Notes: generated from the sequence alone by a model not told the origin. A DNA stretch of 64,000 nucleotides from Adiantum capillus-veneris (GCA_014529385.2 CM043963.1:97044412-97108411), one strand, 5' to 3'; shown: positions 46,523 to 59,500, counted from the first letter of the stretch. Numbers and translations are program-made.

Positions 46523-46900
46523 TGTTAAGTATGGAGCCTGATTTACCCTTGTAATTTTATGTGGTAAAAGCGCACATTTGTAAGGCCCCCATTATGAGGA
46601 GAAGCCATCGTGCATGAAGGAAAATCACTCACCGAAAACCAAAATTTTCACGGACAAGAATCAGGGGCAACTTTAAAGGCCTCTTGGGCGGAGGCCCCCG
46701 AGACTTTTTTTTCGCAGGAATATTATGGCCGGACGGCGTCCGGAAAGTGGTCGGAAAACAACCGGTCGGTTGGCCGGTGGCCGGTAGTCAATGGCCGATG
46801 GCCGGTGGTCAGAAGTCAATGGCTGGTGGCCGAATTCAAAAGCGGACTTGTCTTCTCAAGGGCGGCCACACATGGGCGGATTGGAGGGTCCGATTTGGAC
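46523..46900 (-). mobile_element. Nested LTR, second copy, truncated
   Basis: The same LTR in the same place of the pol gene as 38625-39398, next to the same CTTTG (46518-46522). Homology stops at 46900, roughly half way through, where hairpin-rich DNA begins. It shows one 20-bp internal duplication of CCGGTGGTCAGAAGTCAATG-like sequence relative to the first copy. Confidence 0.85.
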
Positions 46901-47273
46901 CATGAATTTTATGTAAGACCATATTAGGTATTTTGGTAAAAATCTCACATTATGGGAATCTCCAAATCCACTAAATTCATGTAATTTGGGAATTTTCCAC
47001 TTAAAGTGAGAAAAATTCCCAAATTACATGAATTTTGGAATTCATGTAATTTGGGAATTTTTCCCACTTAAAGTGGGAAAAATTAAGGTTTGTGGTTAGT
47101 AAATAAAGTGAAAATCTCATAGGATTGTGGTGTTGATAAACACCAAAAGTCAAGAGGATGTACAACACATGGATTTGAATAATAACTATAAATTACATAA
47201 AACAAAGGAAGATACAAAAAAGATTTTGTTTACAAACTGACTAGTATAGTCACAATAGAAGCTCCACATAATT
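46901..47273. repeat. Hairpin-rich 3' flank of the transposase-like gene
   Basis: A perfect 22-bp stem (arms 46975-46996 and 47012-47033, loop 15 nt), extendable by two pairs, is followed by another copy of the left arm from about 47039, so two alternative hairpins can form. CACTTAAAGTG in the loop is itself nearly palindromic. It may be the subterminal part of a DNA transposon. Confidence 0.7.
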
Positions 47274-50200
47274 CTACTCCACATTTGATACCATATCTGA
47301 ACTTTGATCCAAGTGTGGTTGATGTGCACGAGTGAGGCCTTCTTTGGCTTTTAGAGCATGCCTTTCTGGAATCTTTATTCTAGAAAATGGTCCTTCTTTG
47401 TTGGGTCTCCAGGACCAAACAATTGCATCTACAGTTTCCCACACTTGTGGGTCCTTATAGTTGACAGCCCAATAACCCTTCCAACAATTGCTGTAAGCTT
47501 GAGTATCTGTCATCCCACTTTTTCTCGCGCAAGGTGCCCAATATTGAATCAAGAGTTTTCTGTAGTTTGGTGATATAGGCTCATTATCAATGTCAGATAA
47601 AGCCATTGCAAGCCACACTGGATAGATTTCTGTGTCACTTGGAACAAGCATAAGAAAGTCACCTTGGTGCACATCAGACATAGGGTCAAACTCTTCCCTT
47701 GGCCTATCTCGTTGAGGCCCACAAAAATGATCGTTCAACTCTTCAAGGCCTAGGAATCTTTCTGGTCCTTGTTGCAAATTCATTGTAGTGCTTTGTAGGT
47801 GAGAATATTCTTGAGTTTTTGGCCAAAACATTTCATACAAGACTCCCTCTGATATGATTGCTTTTCCAATCTCTTCAATTACCTTACTCCAATAATCTAT
47901 CACGGGTCTATAATATCGCGGAATACTTGAATCATTCCCTAAATTTTTCCAAAATTTTATATAGTTCTTTAGCCCCAAAATGAATTCTTCATGGGCCTTG
48001 ACATACTCCGCCATTTGTACTAGAGGTGGATCTCCATGTGGTAACATTGGCTTGACTTCTGTGTCTGTTTTCCAAAGGCAAATACTTCCACTCCAACTTG
48101 ATACACCTACATGTGCCTTATATTGCATCATTGGTGTCTCATCCTGCATAAAGAACCTGAACTGAAGCGGTTTGGAATGTCCAACAAGTATGTGTTGTCC
48201 ATCACAAAGATAGCCATCACAATATTGCTTGAAATCGGGGATCTTTGTGAGAAAAATGGAGCTGGAGATGAAGAGGAGCTGTTTCGTAATGTATCCATCA
48301 AATGTGGCAAAGTATAGGTTTGTGTAACTCTCAGCTTCTCTGAAAACCTACTAAACATGGCGTCTATGTCCTCATGTGTATGCCCAACCATTAAAAATCC
48401 CAGCTGGATGGTTTTGAAAACACCCCTTGCAACAAGCATTGACAAATAGGCAAATAAGTATCGATTTTTGTTTTCCCCTGCACAATTATCCAATTGTAGC
48501 AACAAGTTCTCTGGCAATCTGCGAAATGTTGACCCCAATTCCTCTTCTGCAATTTCTGACGACTGCACAATGGGCTCTTTCCATCACTCAAGTTATGGTA
48601 GTCCAAAGCATCCCTTGAGTTCAAAGCATGTAGTAGTGAAATATTGCTCCTTGGAAGTCCATTTGTTACTAGATCACCAAGAGGATGCTTATCTATCCGC
48701 TCTAGGTTATGTAAACAATTAGCAATTGAGCCAATTGTAAGATTTGGATCAGCTGGCCACAAACCATTCAAGACAAAGTGTCCGTACTGACCTTCTCCAT
48801 GTCCATGAGTGATCATGCCAATCAATGCCACCTGCAGATTATATCCTGAATCCACACCCTTGGGAACAATGCGTAATCTAGGAATGGCAGTTTTCTTTTG
48901 ATCCATCTTATCATGGATTATGCATACATATTTTTGTGGTTGAGTTTCTGAATACGTGGGCCATGCATAATATAGGCTTCTGCAACTCTTTTGTTGTGCC
49001 ATGTGAACTTCTCTCTCCCTCAAGAGAAGAGCTCTCTCTTCAAGAGAAGGTTTAGCTTCTAACCTTGCCTTGATTGAGCTACAAATATTGCACTTAGAGA
49101 ACTCACTCGTCTTTGTTAAAGTGACATGTGGGTAGTCTTTGTTCCAAATTCTACCAAAAGAAGATTGGGCTAGCTTCTTCTCATAGCCCATTTGGTCAAG
49201 TGTCGTGTTGATTTCACATAAAATATCCACTTGTTTGTATGTTGATGGAATCACCAATTGAGTCTCTCTTGAGCCATCTAGCAGTGTTCTACTTCTATGT
49301 GGCATCTTCTCAGAGTTGTTTTCCACAAACTCATTTAGTAGTGCTCTTGCTAAACTAGTATGTTGAAGTCCCCTTCTCAATGTACATGTGTTCCCATGTA
49401 CATATTGGCGCACACCATTTTCAAAGTTCTCCTTGTATCGATAAAATGATGTCTTTGGTATTCCATGTAGCTCATACCATGCTCTACAACAAACAATAGA
49501 GCCATTTAGCCTGAATTGGTATCGTGACTTCTCATCTTTTTGATAACATATAGAAAGAACATCATAAACATAATTAGTGCGTGATTTTTGAGACTCTCCC
49601 CAAAACTGTTGTCATAACCTTGTCACCATATCACGATCTGCAAACTGGCAACATTTTTGTGCACAACAATCAATGCATGATACCCTTTGAATTGATTTTT
49701 TTGAAAGGTAAAAAGTCGAAGCTGGTGCTGCTTTTGATTTTTGAGTCCTATTCATGAAAGTGTATTGTCTCTTCCTTGACAACTGGACAACATTACTCCC
49801 ATCAAGTTTTTTTCCAACATTGTCATCGTTGGATACATCCTCATATGTAGCATGCATGCCATCAACAGGAACAAATCGTTGTAATGGGCTCCCATTCAAC
49901 ATTGTTGTCTGCTTGATGGGCCACTTTAGCAAAGTGATGCTACCCACTTCAACCACATCATCAATGCTTGCATTTTCTCTTTCAATACCCACACCCACAC
50001 AATCAGGACCAAGTTCCTGAAAGTTGACATAATCATGTGGAAATACATATAAGATGGTCCCTTCATTCATGGTTTGCATCATTGTGTCATCTTTTAAAAG
50101 GACCCTCTGATTTCTCCAAGACTCTCGAATCATTGCTTCAAATTCTGGGCTTGTCATAGGTATTGCATCTGTAACTAGAGGATCGGTATGATCATGTTCT

Positions 50201-50499
50201 TCATCACCATTGTAGCTTTCCTGTGGATCAATTAAGTTCCCATTTAATACAAAAGATTGCAAAAGAAGCTTTGACCATCGAACAGCACTCCATAATGAGC
50301 CTTGGAGAGATGAAGTATCCATTGTAGGAAAAGGTAGGACCACATCCTTCAAGCATTCCTCCACTAGTATGGAGACATTTCCATGCCCTATCTTTGTACC
50401 ACCACAAGTGGAATCTAGATCTATTCTACACACACAGCCAATATCAACAATTTCATTGTCAAGTATCATATGTACTTTCTCCCCAGATTCAAAGTCCAT
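47274..50499 (-). pseudogene. Transposase-like gene with DUF7869 signature, broken
   Basis: A large minus-strand gene of about 1075 codons. ATG at 50499 lies one base after a splice-acceptor-like TTTTTCACTTACAG, so an upstream exon may be lost. A Cys-rich block (C-I-D-C-C-A-Q-K-C-C) is near 49680. A helical region, the D-K-M-D-Q-K-K block near 48905, L-Q-L-D-N-C-A-G-E-N-K-N near 48480 and V-G-H-T-H-E-D-I-D near 48370 follow; the last two are the signature of DUF7869. A C-terminal domain with P-V-W-L-A-M-A ends at 47274. Breaks: in-frame TGA 49612-49614, a one-base frameshift near 48575 and another near 48262. The ordered acidic residues suggest an RNase H-like (DDE) fold and thus a transposase; that is my inference. 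It is flanked by hairpins and satellite. Confidence 0.75.
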
Positions 50500-50579
50500 C
50501 CTGTAAGTGAAAAAGATTACATTGTTAAATCCATAGTTATAGAAAAATACTCTTCAAACAAAAAATTATGCTACAACAT

Positions 50580-51960
50580 GGAAAAGGTTTGCATAGGTTG
50601 GACAAGTGGTGAACCTTGAGACCAAATCCTCCTTGCTATATTAATGGAAGCAAGGTTGGAAATTATGGTGGATCTTGAAACCAAATCATCCTTGCTATAT
50701 TAGAGCATAGGTTGGACAAGTGGTGGACCTAGTTGTAATACCCACTGCCACCTATCAACTACTATAGGACTATGCTTTCCAATGTCCAAGTATCCCTTGA
50801 GGCTTTCAAGGTTGAACACGTGGTGGACCTTGAAACGAAAATCCCCTTTCTATATTAGAGCATAGCTTGGACAAGTGGTGGACCTAGTTATAATGCCCAA
50901 TATCCAAGGTGAAATACCTTAGGACCTTGCTACCTTGCTTGCCAATGTTTACGTAGCCCCTCATTTATTTAATGGAAGTAAGGTTGGACAAGTGGTGGAC
51001 CTTGAAACCAAAGCCTCTTTGCTATATGAGAGCATAGGTTGGACCTAGTTGTAATACCCACTGCCACCTATCAACTACTATAGGACTATGCTTTCCAATG
51101 TCCAAGTATCCCTTGAGTCTTTCAAGGTTGAACACGTGGTGGACCTTGAAACGAAAATCCCCTTTCTATATCAGATCATAGCTTGGACAAGTGGTGGACC
51201 TAGTTATAATGCCCAATATCCAAGGTGAAACACCTTAGGACCTTGCTACCTTGCTTGCCAATGTTTACATAGCCCCTCACTTCTTTAATGGAAGCAAGGT
51301 TGGACAAGTGGTGGAACTTGAAACTAAAGCCTCTTTGCTATATGAGAGCATAGGTTGGACCTAGTTGTAATACCCACTGCCACCTATCAACTACTATAGG
51401 ACTATGCTTTCCAATGTCCAAGTATCCCTTGAGTCTTGCAAGGTTGAACACATGGTGGACCTTGAAACGAAAATCCCCTTTCTATATCAGAGCATAGCTT
51501 GGACAAGTGGTGGACCTAGTTATAATGCCCAATATCCAAGGTGAAATACCTTAGGACCTTTCTACCTTGCTTGCCAATGTTTACGTAGCCCCTCATTTCT
51601 TTAATGGAAGCAAGGTTGGACAAGTGCTGGACCTTGAAACCAAAGCCTCTTTGCTATATGAGAGCATAGGTTGGACCTAGTTGTTATACCCACTGCCACC
51701 TATCAACTACTATAGGACTATGCTTTCCAATGTCCAACTATCCCTTGAGTCTTGCAAGGTTGAACACGTGGTGGACCTTGAAACCAAAATCCCCTTTCTA
51801 TATCAGAGCATATCTTGGACAATTGGTGGACCTAGTTATAATTCCCCTCCTTTCTTTAATGGAAGAAAGGTTGGAAAAGTGGTGAATCTTGAAACCCAAA
51901 CCCTTTGGCTATATATAGAGGATAGCTTGGACAAGTGGTGGGCTTAGTTGTAGTATCCAA
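50580..51960. repeat. Satellite, 316-bp higher-order unit
   Basis: Four units with AGCATAGGTTGGAC at about 50704, 51031, 51347 and 51663: spacing 327, 316 and 316 bp. The 11-bp difference is ACAAGTGGTGG, present only in the first unit. Each unit has two or three good copies of TTGGACAAGTGGTGGACC plus degenerate ones. 316 bp fits six monomers of about 53 bp. A frame at 51681-51947 is an artefact. Confidence 0.9.
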
Positions 51961-52480
51961 TGTCCAAGGTCCAAGGTGAACTATGTAAAGACCTTACTTC
52001 CAAAAACAAAGTCGTACAAGTGGTTCTCCTTCAAACCAAAACGTCCTTAGTGTATTGAACATAGCTTGGAGAAGTCGTGGACTTAGTTGTAATGGTGAAT
52101 GTCCAAAGAAAACTATTATAGGACCTTGCTTCCCAAATCAAGTTTGGACAAGTGGTGGATCTTGAAACCAAAACCCCCTTAATGTATTAGAGCATAGCTT
52201 AGATAAGTGGTGGACCTAGCTGCCATGGAAAATGTTCAATGTGAACTGCTACAGGACCTTGCTAATAAATGTCTAAGTAGAGCTAGCTTCTTTAATGGAA
52301 TCAAGGTTGGGAAAGTGGTGCATCTTGAAACCAAAAGCCCTTTATTGTATTAGAGTATAGCTTGGACAAGTGAGGGACCTAGTTTTAATGTGTGATGTCC
52401 AAAGAAAAGTATTACAAGACCTTGCTTTCCAATATTTGAATTGGTCAAGTGGTTAAAACTAAGTATAAAACTTTGACCAT
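51961..52480. repeat. Degenerate edge of the first satellite block
   Basis: The same box recurs (for example 52140 and 52365) in increasingly changed form, and regular spacing is lost. Confidence 0.75.
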
Positions 52481-52975
52481 TTTCTTCTCGAATTGCCAAA
52501 AAGCTAGTTTTAGACACCCCTAAATGAAAATGGTTTAGGGTGGCCTTAAGCAACGTTTTTTCAAAGACTTGAACAAAAGGGTTGCCGAAGAGTAATGAAA
52601 ATTTATTATGGCTTGAAGTGCCTGAGTATGTGAAAACAAGCCTAGGTTTTCCACGAGGCAAAAGGTGACATAATAAGAACATTGGAAACATAGGATTGAC
52701 CATGTGGCCTAAACTTTGGCAAGTGAAGTGGTGGCCAAGTTTTGTGGCACAGTGTGCACTTGGTCCTATATGTGTTGACCACTTGGCTAAATCTAGGACC
52801 ATAAGGCCAAACCTTTGGCACCTTAAATATAGTATGAGACATAATCTAGAACTGCTATAGTAAATTAGTAGTATAGTTAATATGTTAATATTTGTATTAT
52901 ATTTAAGTATATGCTAAATATAATTTATGTTCAAAATTTCACTAATGAAGAATGTTCCCATTTAGCACTCCAGAT
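52481..52975. other. Unassigned DNA
   Basis: No gene supported. GGCCAAGTGGTCAAC-like phrases on the minus strand near 52770 may be remote satellite traces. Confidence 0.45.
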
Positions 52976-53170
52976 GCGGGGTCTTAGGGCAATGCCACAA
53001 TGGGGTGACAAGGCAACGCTTCCATGTGAGGTTTGGGGGTAGCGCTCTTGATGGGGATGTGGAATATAGCGCTCTCGATGGAGGGGCTTGGGAGGCTGAT
53101 TTTGGGATATTGTTCCGGGCGGGGTCGAGGGGTAGCGCCCCCGCGGGGCTAGGGGCAGCGCCCAAAGATT
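52976..53170. repeat. GC-rich AGCGC repeat patch
   Basis: A sharp GC island in AT-rich DNA with repeated TAGCGC, GCAGCGCCC and GGGGC phrases, ending in a 12-T run (from about 53166). It may be a short retroposon in minus orientation (the T run as poly-A). 53171-53697 to its right has ACACACAG/GCGCAC-rich low-complexity sequence and no gene. Confidence 0.55.
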
Positions 53171-53697
53171 TTTTTTTTTTAAAGTGAATTCATAGTATAG
53201 AGTTACGCATGTTTTGCATATTTTCAACCATGATTTCTTTAATTTTGGCTGTGTGAATTGGTTAATGTTTTATATTGCTTTTGTTTTTTTTAATCCTATG
53301 ATAAAACATGGACTTGTAGCATACGTGGCATTCTAATTAACCCTATCAAGATTAGGCACAGAGAGAGCGCACGAGCAACGCACACAGAGAAAGCAGGCGA
53401 GCAGCAAACACACAGAAAGCGCACACGGATCACACACAGTTGGAGTATACGCGCACGTAGAGGAGCAAGCCCGGCATCGTACACAACACACAGGTGGAGC
53501 GCACAGGATTGAAAGTTCGCGCACAAGATAAAGAAACAGCAGTGTACGCAACGCTTTCCAGAAGGGCAGGATCGGGCATAGCTTCTTCTCAGGAGACATT
53601 GCACACCTCACGAATAGAGAAAAAACAGGTATTTCTCTCTCTCTCACTCTCTGTCTTTCTCCATATAGAGAAGATGGTTCTCTGTAACTCTTCTTGC

Positions 53698-54441
53698 TGT
53701 TAGGAAATAAGACGTAGCTAAATAGATAATTGAGTAGATTACTTAATGGAGAGAGACAGATTTATATACACGAGATTATAGAGTAGAGAGAGAGAGAGAG
53801 TACACACGATATACGTGGTTCACCCAATGTGGGCTACGTCCACGGGAAAGCAGCCACTCAATGGCTTTAGTACTTCAAAACAAGAAGTAGTTTACAAAGG
53901 GATTATACCCTTAATGGAGCTCCCGCCTTGCTTCACTCTCACCACCTCACACTCACCTTGTTGTATCAACTTCACACTATGAAATGTGTGTAGAAATGGC
54001 CTCCTTTTATAGGCCAAAAGAGCTGCCCTCTCTTATGAGAGACAGCCATGTGTAGCCGCCCTTGTGCCAATAAGTCCAAATCGGACCCTCCAATCCGCCC
54101 ATGTGTGGCCGCCCTTGAGAAGACAAGTCCGCTTTTGAATGCGGCCACCGGCCACCGGCCATTGACTTCCGACCACCGGCCATCGGCCATTGACTACCGG
54201 CCACCGGCCAATCGACCGGTTGTTTTTCGACCACTTTCCGGCCGCCATCCGGCCATAATATTCCGGCGAAAAAGAATATTCCGGCCTTTAAAGTTGCCCC
54301 TGATTCTTGTCCGTGAAAATTTTGGTTTCCGGTGAGTGATTTTCCTTCACTCACGATGGCTTCTCCTCATAATGGGGGCCTTACAAATGTGCGCTTTTAC
54401 CACAGAAGATTACAAGGGTAAATCAGGCTCCATACTTAACA
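53698..54441 (+). mobile_element. Solo LTR with perfect 5-bp duplication
   Basis: It runs from TGTTAGG to CTTAACA (744 bp) with CTTGC directly on both sides (53693-53697 and 54442-54446). The same family as the nested LTRs at 38625-39398 and 46523-46900, here in the opposite orientation and with a shorter GA run (53787-53802). A complete LTR without internal DNA and with an intact duplication is the mark of recombination between the two LTRs of one insertion. Confidence 0.95.
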
Positions 54442-54499
54442 CTTGCACACACACTCTCTCATCAAAAGATAGAGATACGTAGTTTAAAAATATCCCCAC

Positions 54500-54765
54500 A
54501 CACATACACATATTCCTACACATCGTCTTCCTCTCTTCCACATACATAACCACAGTGAAATCTGTTATCTTGTTGTCTCTCTCTTGAAAATACATGCACA
54601 TATTCCCACACATCGTCTTCCTCACTTCCACATACATAACCACAGTGAAATTTGTTATCTTGTTGTCTCTCTCTTGAAAATAGTGCACATATTTCCATAC
54701 ATCGTCTTCCTCTCTTCACATACATAAACACAATGAAATCTGTTATCTTTCTCTCTCTCCTCTCT
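54500..54765. repeat. 90-bp tandem repeat, three copies
   Basis: ACATCGTCTTCCTC at about 54520, 54610 and 54700, period 89-90 bp, each with TGTTATCTTGTTGTCTCTC-like sequence. 54766-54870 after it is CT-rich. Frames over it on either strand are artefacts. Confidence 0.9.
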
Positions 54766-54870
54766 CTAGAAACAGGTATTTCTCTCTCGTCTCTCTCTCT
54801 CTCTCTCGCTCCTCACTCTCTCTCATCTATCTCTCTCCTCTCTCTCTCTCTCTCTCTGTATCTTGCTATC

Positions 54871-55300
54871 TCTCTCTTGAAAATACATGCTCATGTATGT
54901 GTGCGTCTGTGTTATCTATGTGTATGTATGTATATTTGTGTTATTTCATTGTAATACTCATACATAATGCAGATACACAATTACACTTAATTACGATATG
55001 CACACATAGTATATATACATACATAAATATCAAAAATAACTAACACATTGTAATACTAGAAACTAAATGGAAGACTTACTTGCGTGATCTGTTAAAGTCG
55101 ATTCTTGTAGCGAGTTCTGGATGTATGCTGAGCTTGATTTTCCTCTAATCCATTTGTAGATATGATTGTAACTTCTGTTTCTCAAAAATAGTATGTTGTT
55201 TAGTGATACACCTAATGGACTAAAATTTGAAACTAGGACATGTAGACCAAAAATACGTGTATTTCTTTGGATGAATATATACACTTTTTTGTGACCCTTA
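54871..55300. other. AT-rich spacer
   Basis: TATGTGTG and ATACATACATA runs; no gene seen. Confidence 0.5.
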
Positions 55301-56570
55301 CCACAAGTGGTGACCTTGAGACCAGTGGACTATAAGGACCTCCAAACAATACCTTGTACACTCAATCCTTCTTGGTATCTAGGTTGGACAAGTGGTGGAC
55401 CTTGTTCAAATCTCTAACCACTCTCTCTAACATGGTGACATAATTTAGGTGTGATAAATTCATATCTATGCAAACTAATATCAGCTTTAGGCTTGTTAAT
55501 TTGAATTGTTTGAATTTATGTACAATATAATGATTTGAGGTTTGCATATTTGAATTTAGGTGGTATAATGATATCTTTTTGTGGTAAACTTGAATTAAAA
55601 ATCAATTTTTGCGTGGAATATTTTAAATTTAAGTGGTAAAATTTAAATTTTTATAAAAAAGTTTGAATTTTAAAATTTGGGCGGATATTTTAAAATTTAG
55701 TGGATATTTAAAATTTGGGAGGGATATTTTAAATTTAGGCAATCAGATTTTGAATTTTAAATTTAGGCGGGAAGGTTTTGAATTTTATAGCGAGATCTCT
55801 CTACATAAGAGAGTATAGGTTTGGACAAGTGGTGGACCTTAAAGCTACAGCATCCATGCTACTAGATATGATAGGTAGGGAATCTAGTTGAATATTGTAT
55901 GTATAATATATATTAATAAGATCTAGCTTGGACAAGTGGTGGACCTTGGAGCAAAACCCCATGTAAAACATATCATGCACATTCCAAGTGGTGAGAAAAA
56001 ATATCATTTAAGATATAGCCTTATAGGTTGGACAAGTGGTGGACCTTAACACCAAGATATTCTTAATGTAATGACATAGAGTGGAAAACTGTGAATCTTG
56101 AGACCAAACCATGCTACTAGCGATAATAGCTTGGACAAGTGGTGGACCTTGAAAGTAATCCCCCCATCTACGAAATATCGTGGGTTTAAGGTATTTTGAT
56201 GGAGCCTAGCATCTTGGAGACATGTGCATTTGCTTCTCTTCATGTTTCAATGGAGCCTATCTTGGACAAATGGACATGGTGGACCATCTCTCTCCATGTT
56301 TCAATGGAGCCTAGCTTGGACAAGTGGTGGACCTTTGCTTCTCTCTATAATTCAAGTGGTGGACCTTGAACCAAACCCCCCATGTAAAACCTAATCATGG
56401 TCACTCCAAGTGGTGAGAAAGAATAACCTTTAAGATATAGCCTTATAGGTTTGGACAAGTGGTGGACCTTAACACCCAAATATTATTAATATAATGACAT
56501 AGAGTGAAAAAGTGGTGAATCTTGAGACAAAACCACTCATGCTACTAGCGATAATAGCTTGGAAGGTGGT
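55301..56570. repeat. Start of the second satellite block, irregular
   Basis: Box copies at about 55382, 55812, 55927, 56030 and 56137, with wide spacing at first. 55560-55800 is an AT-rich repeat with TTTAAATTT and GGCGG phrases. Towards 56.2 kb the units become recognisable. Confidence 0.8.
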
Positions 56571-59500
56571 GGACCTTGAACGTAAACCCCCCATGTTTCA
56601 ATAGACTTAGCTTCGACAAATGGTGGAGCATCGTTCTCTCCATGTTTCAATGGAGCCTAGCTTGGACAAGCGGTGGACCTTTTTCTCTCTATGTTTCAAT
56701 AGAGTTACTTGGACAAGTGGTGGACCTTGAAACCAAACCCCATGTAAAACCTATCATGGTCACTCCAAGTGGTGAGAAAGAATAACCTTAATGATATATC
56801 CTTATAGGTTGGACAAGTGGTGGACCTTAACACCCAGATATTCTTAAATTAAAGTGGTGAATCTTGATACCAAACCACTCAGGCTACTACAATAATAGCT
56901 TGGACAAGTGTGGACCTTGAATGTAAACCCCTCATCTACGAAATATCGTGGTTTAATGTATTTCGATGGAGCGTAGCATCTTGGAGACATGGTGCAGCTT
57001 GCTTCTCGTCATGTTATCAATGGAGCCTATCTTGACAAATGGTGGAGCATCCTTCTCTCCATGTTTCAATGGACCCTAGCTTGGACAAGTGTGGACCTTT
57101 GTTCTCTCTATGTTTCAATAGAGTTAGCTTGGACAAGTGGTGGACCTTGGAACCAAATCCCCATGAAAACCTATCATGGTCACAAGTGGTAAGAAAGAAT
57201 AACCTTTAAGATGTTAGCCTTATAGGTTGGACAAGTGGTGGACCTTAGCACCCACATATTTTTAATAAAAGTGGTGAATCTTGAGACCAAACCACTCAGG
57301 CTACTACCAATAATAGCTTGGACAAGTGGTGGACCTTGAATGTAAACCCCTTATCTACGAAATATCGTGGGTTTAATGTATGTCGATGGAGCCTAGCATC
57401 TTGGAGACATGGTGCAGCTTGCTTCTCGTCATGTTTCAATGGAGCCTATCTTGAACAAATGGTGGACCATCTTTTTCTCCATGTTTCAATGGAGCCTAGC
57501 TTGGACAAGTGGTGGACCTTTGTTTCTCTCTATGTTTCAATAGAGTTAGCTTGGACAAGTGGTGGACCTTGGAACCAAACCCCCATGTAAAACCTATCAT
57601 GGTCACTCCAAGTGGTAAGAAAGAATAACCTTTAAGATGTAGCCTTATAGGTTGGACAAGTGGTGGATCTTAACACCCACATATTCTTAATATAATGACA
57701 TAGAGTGGAAAAGTGGTGACTCTTGAGACCAAACCACTCAGGCTACTACCAATAATAGCTTGGACAAGTGTTGGACCTTGAATGTAAAGCCCTCATCTAC
57801 GACATATCGTGAGTTTAATGTTTTTCGATGGAGCTAGCATCTTGAGACATGGTGCAGCTTGCTTCTCGTCATGTTTCAATGGAGCCTATCTTGACAAATG
57901 TGGAGCATCCTTCTCTCCATGTTTCAATGGAGCCTTGCTTGGACAAGTGGTGGACATTTGCTCCTCTCTCTGTTTCAATAGAGTTAGCTTGGACAAGTGG
58001 TGGAGCTTGGAACCAAACCCCCATATAAAACCTATCATGGTCACTCAAAGTGGTAAGAAAGAATAACCTTTAAGATATAGACTTATAGGTTGGACAAGTG
58101 GTGGACCTTAACACCCACATAGTCTTAATATAATGACATAGAGTGGAAAAGTTGTGAATCTTGAGACAAAACCACTCATTCTACTAGTGATAATAGCTTG
58201 GACAAGTGGTGGCCCTTGAATGTAAACCCCCCATGTACAAAATATCATGGGTTTAAGGTATTTCGATGAAGCCTAGAATCTTGGAGACATGGTGCATCTT
58301 GCTTCTCTTCATATTTCAATGGAGCCTATCTTGGACAAATGGTGGAGCATCCTTCTCTCCATGTTTCAATGGACCTTTAAGATGTAGCCTTATAGGTTGG
58401 ACAAGTGGTGGATCTTAACACCCACATATTCTTAATATAATGACATAGAGTGGAAAAGTGGTGACTCTTGAGACCAAACCACTCAGGCTACTACCAATAA
58501 TAGCTTGGACAAGTGTTGGACTTTGAATGTAAACCCCTCATCTACGACATATCGTGAGTTTAATGTTTTTCGATGGAGCCTAGCATCTTGGAGACATGGT
58601 GCAGCTTGCTTCTCGTCATGTTTCAATGGAGCCTATCTTGGACAAATGGTGGAGCATCCTTCTCTCCATGTTTCAATGGAGATTAGCTTGGACAAGTGGT
58701 GGACCTTTGCTTCTCTCTCTGTTTCAATAGAGTTAGCTTGGACAAGTGGTGGAGCTTGGAACCAAACCCCCATGTAAAACCTATCATGGTTACTCCAAGT
58801 GGTAAGAAAGAATAACCTTTAAGATATAGACTTATAGGTTGGACAAGTGGTGGACCTTAACACCCACATATTCTTAATATAATGACATAGAGTGGAAAGT
58901 GGTGAATCTTGAGACAAAGCCACTCAGGCTACTAGCGATAATAGCTTGGACAAGTATCGGCCCTTGAATGTAAACCCCCCATGTACAAAATATCCTGGGT
59001 TTAAGGTATTTCGATGAAGCCTAGCATCTTGGAGACATGGTGCAGCTTGCTTCTCTTCATTTTTTGATGGAGCCTATCTTGGACAAATGGTGGAGCATCC
59101 TTCTCTTCATGTTTCAATGGACCTTAGCTTGGACAAGTGGTAGACCTTTGCTTCTCTCTATGATTCAATAGAGTTTTCTTGGACAAGTGGTGGACCTTGG
59201 AACTCAAACCCCCATGTAAAACCTATCATGGTCACTCCAAGTGGTGAGAAAGAATAACCTTTAAAATATAGCCTTATAGGTTGGACAAGTGGTGGACCTT
59301 AACACCCAAATATTCTTAATATAATGACATAGAGTGATAAAGTGCTGAATCTTGAGACAAAACCACTCATGCTACTAGCGATAATATCTTGGACAAGTGG
59401 TGGAACTTAAACGTAAAACCCCATGTTTCAATAGACTTAGCTTCGACAAATGGTGGAGCATCGTTCTCTCCATGTTTCAATAGACTTAGCTTCGACAAAT

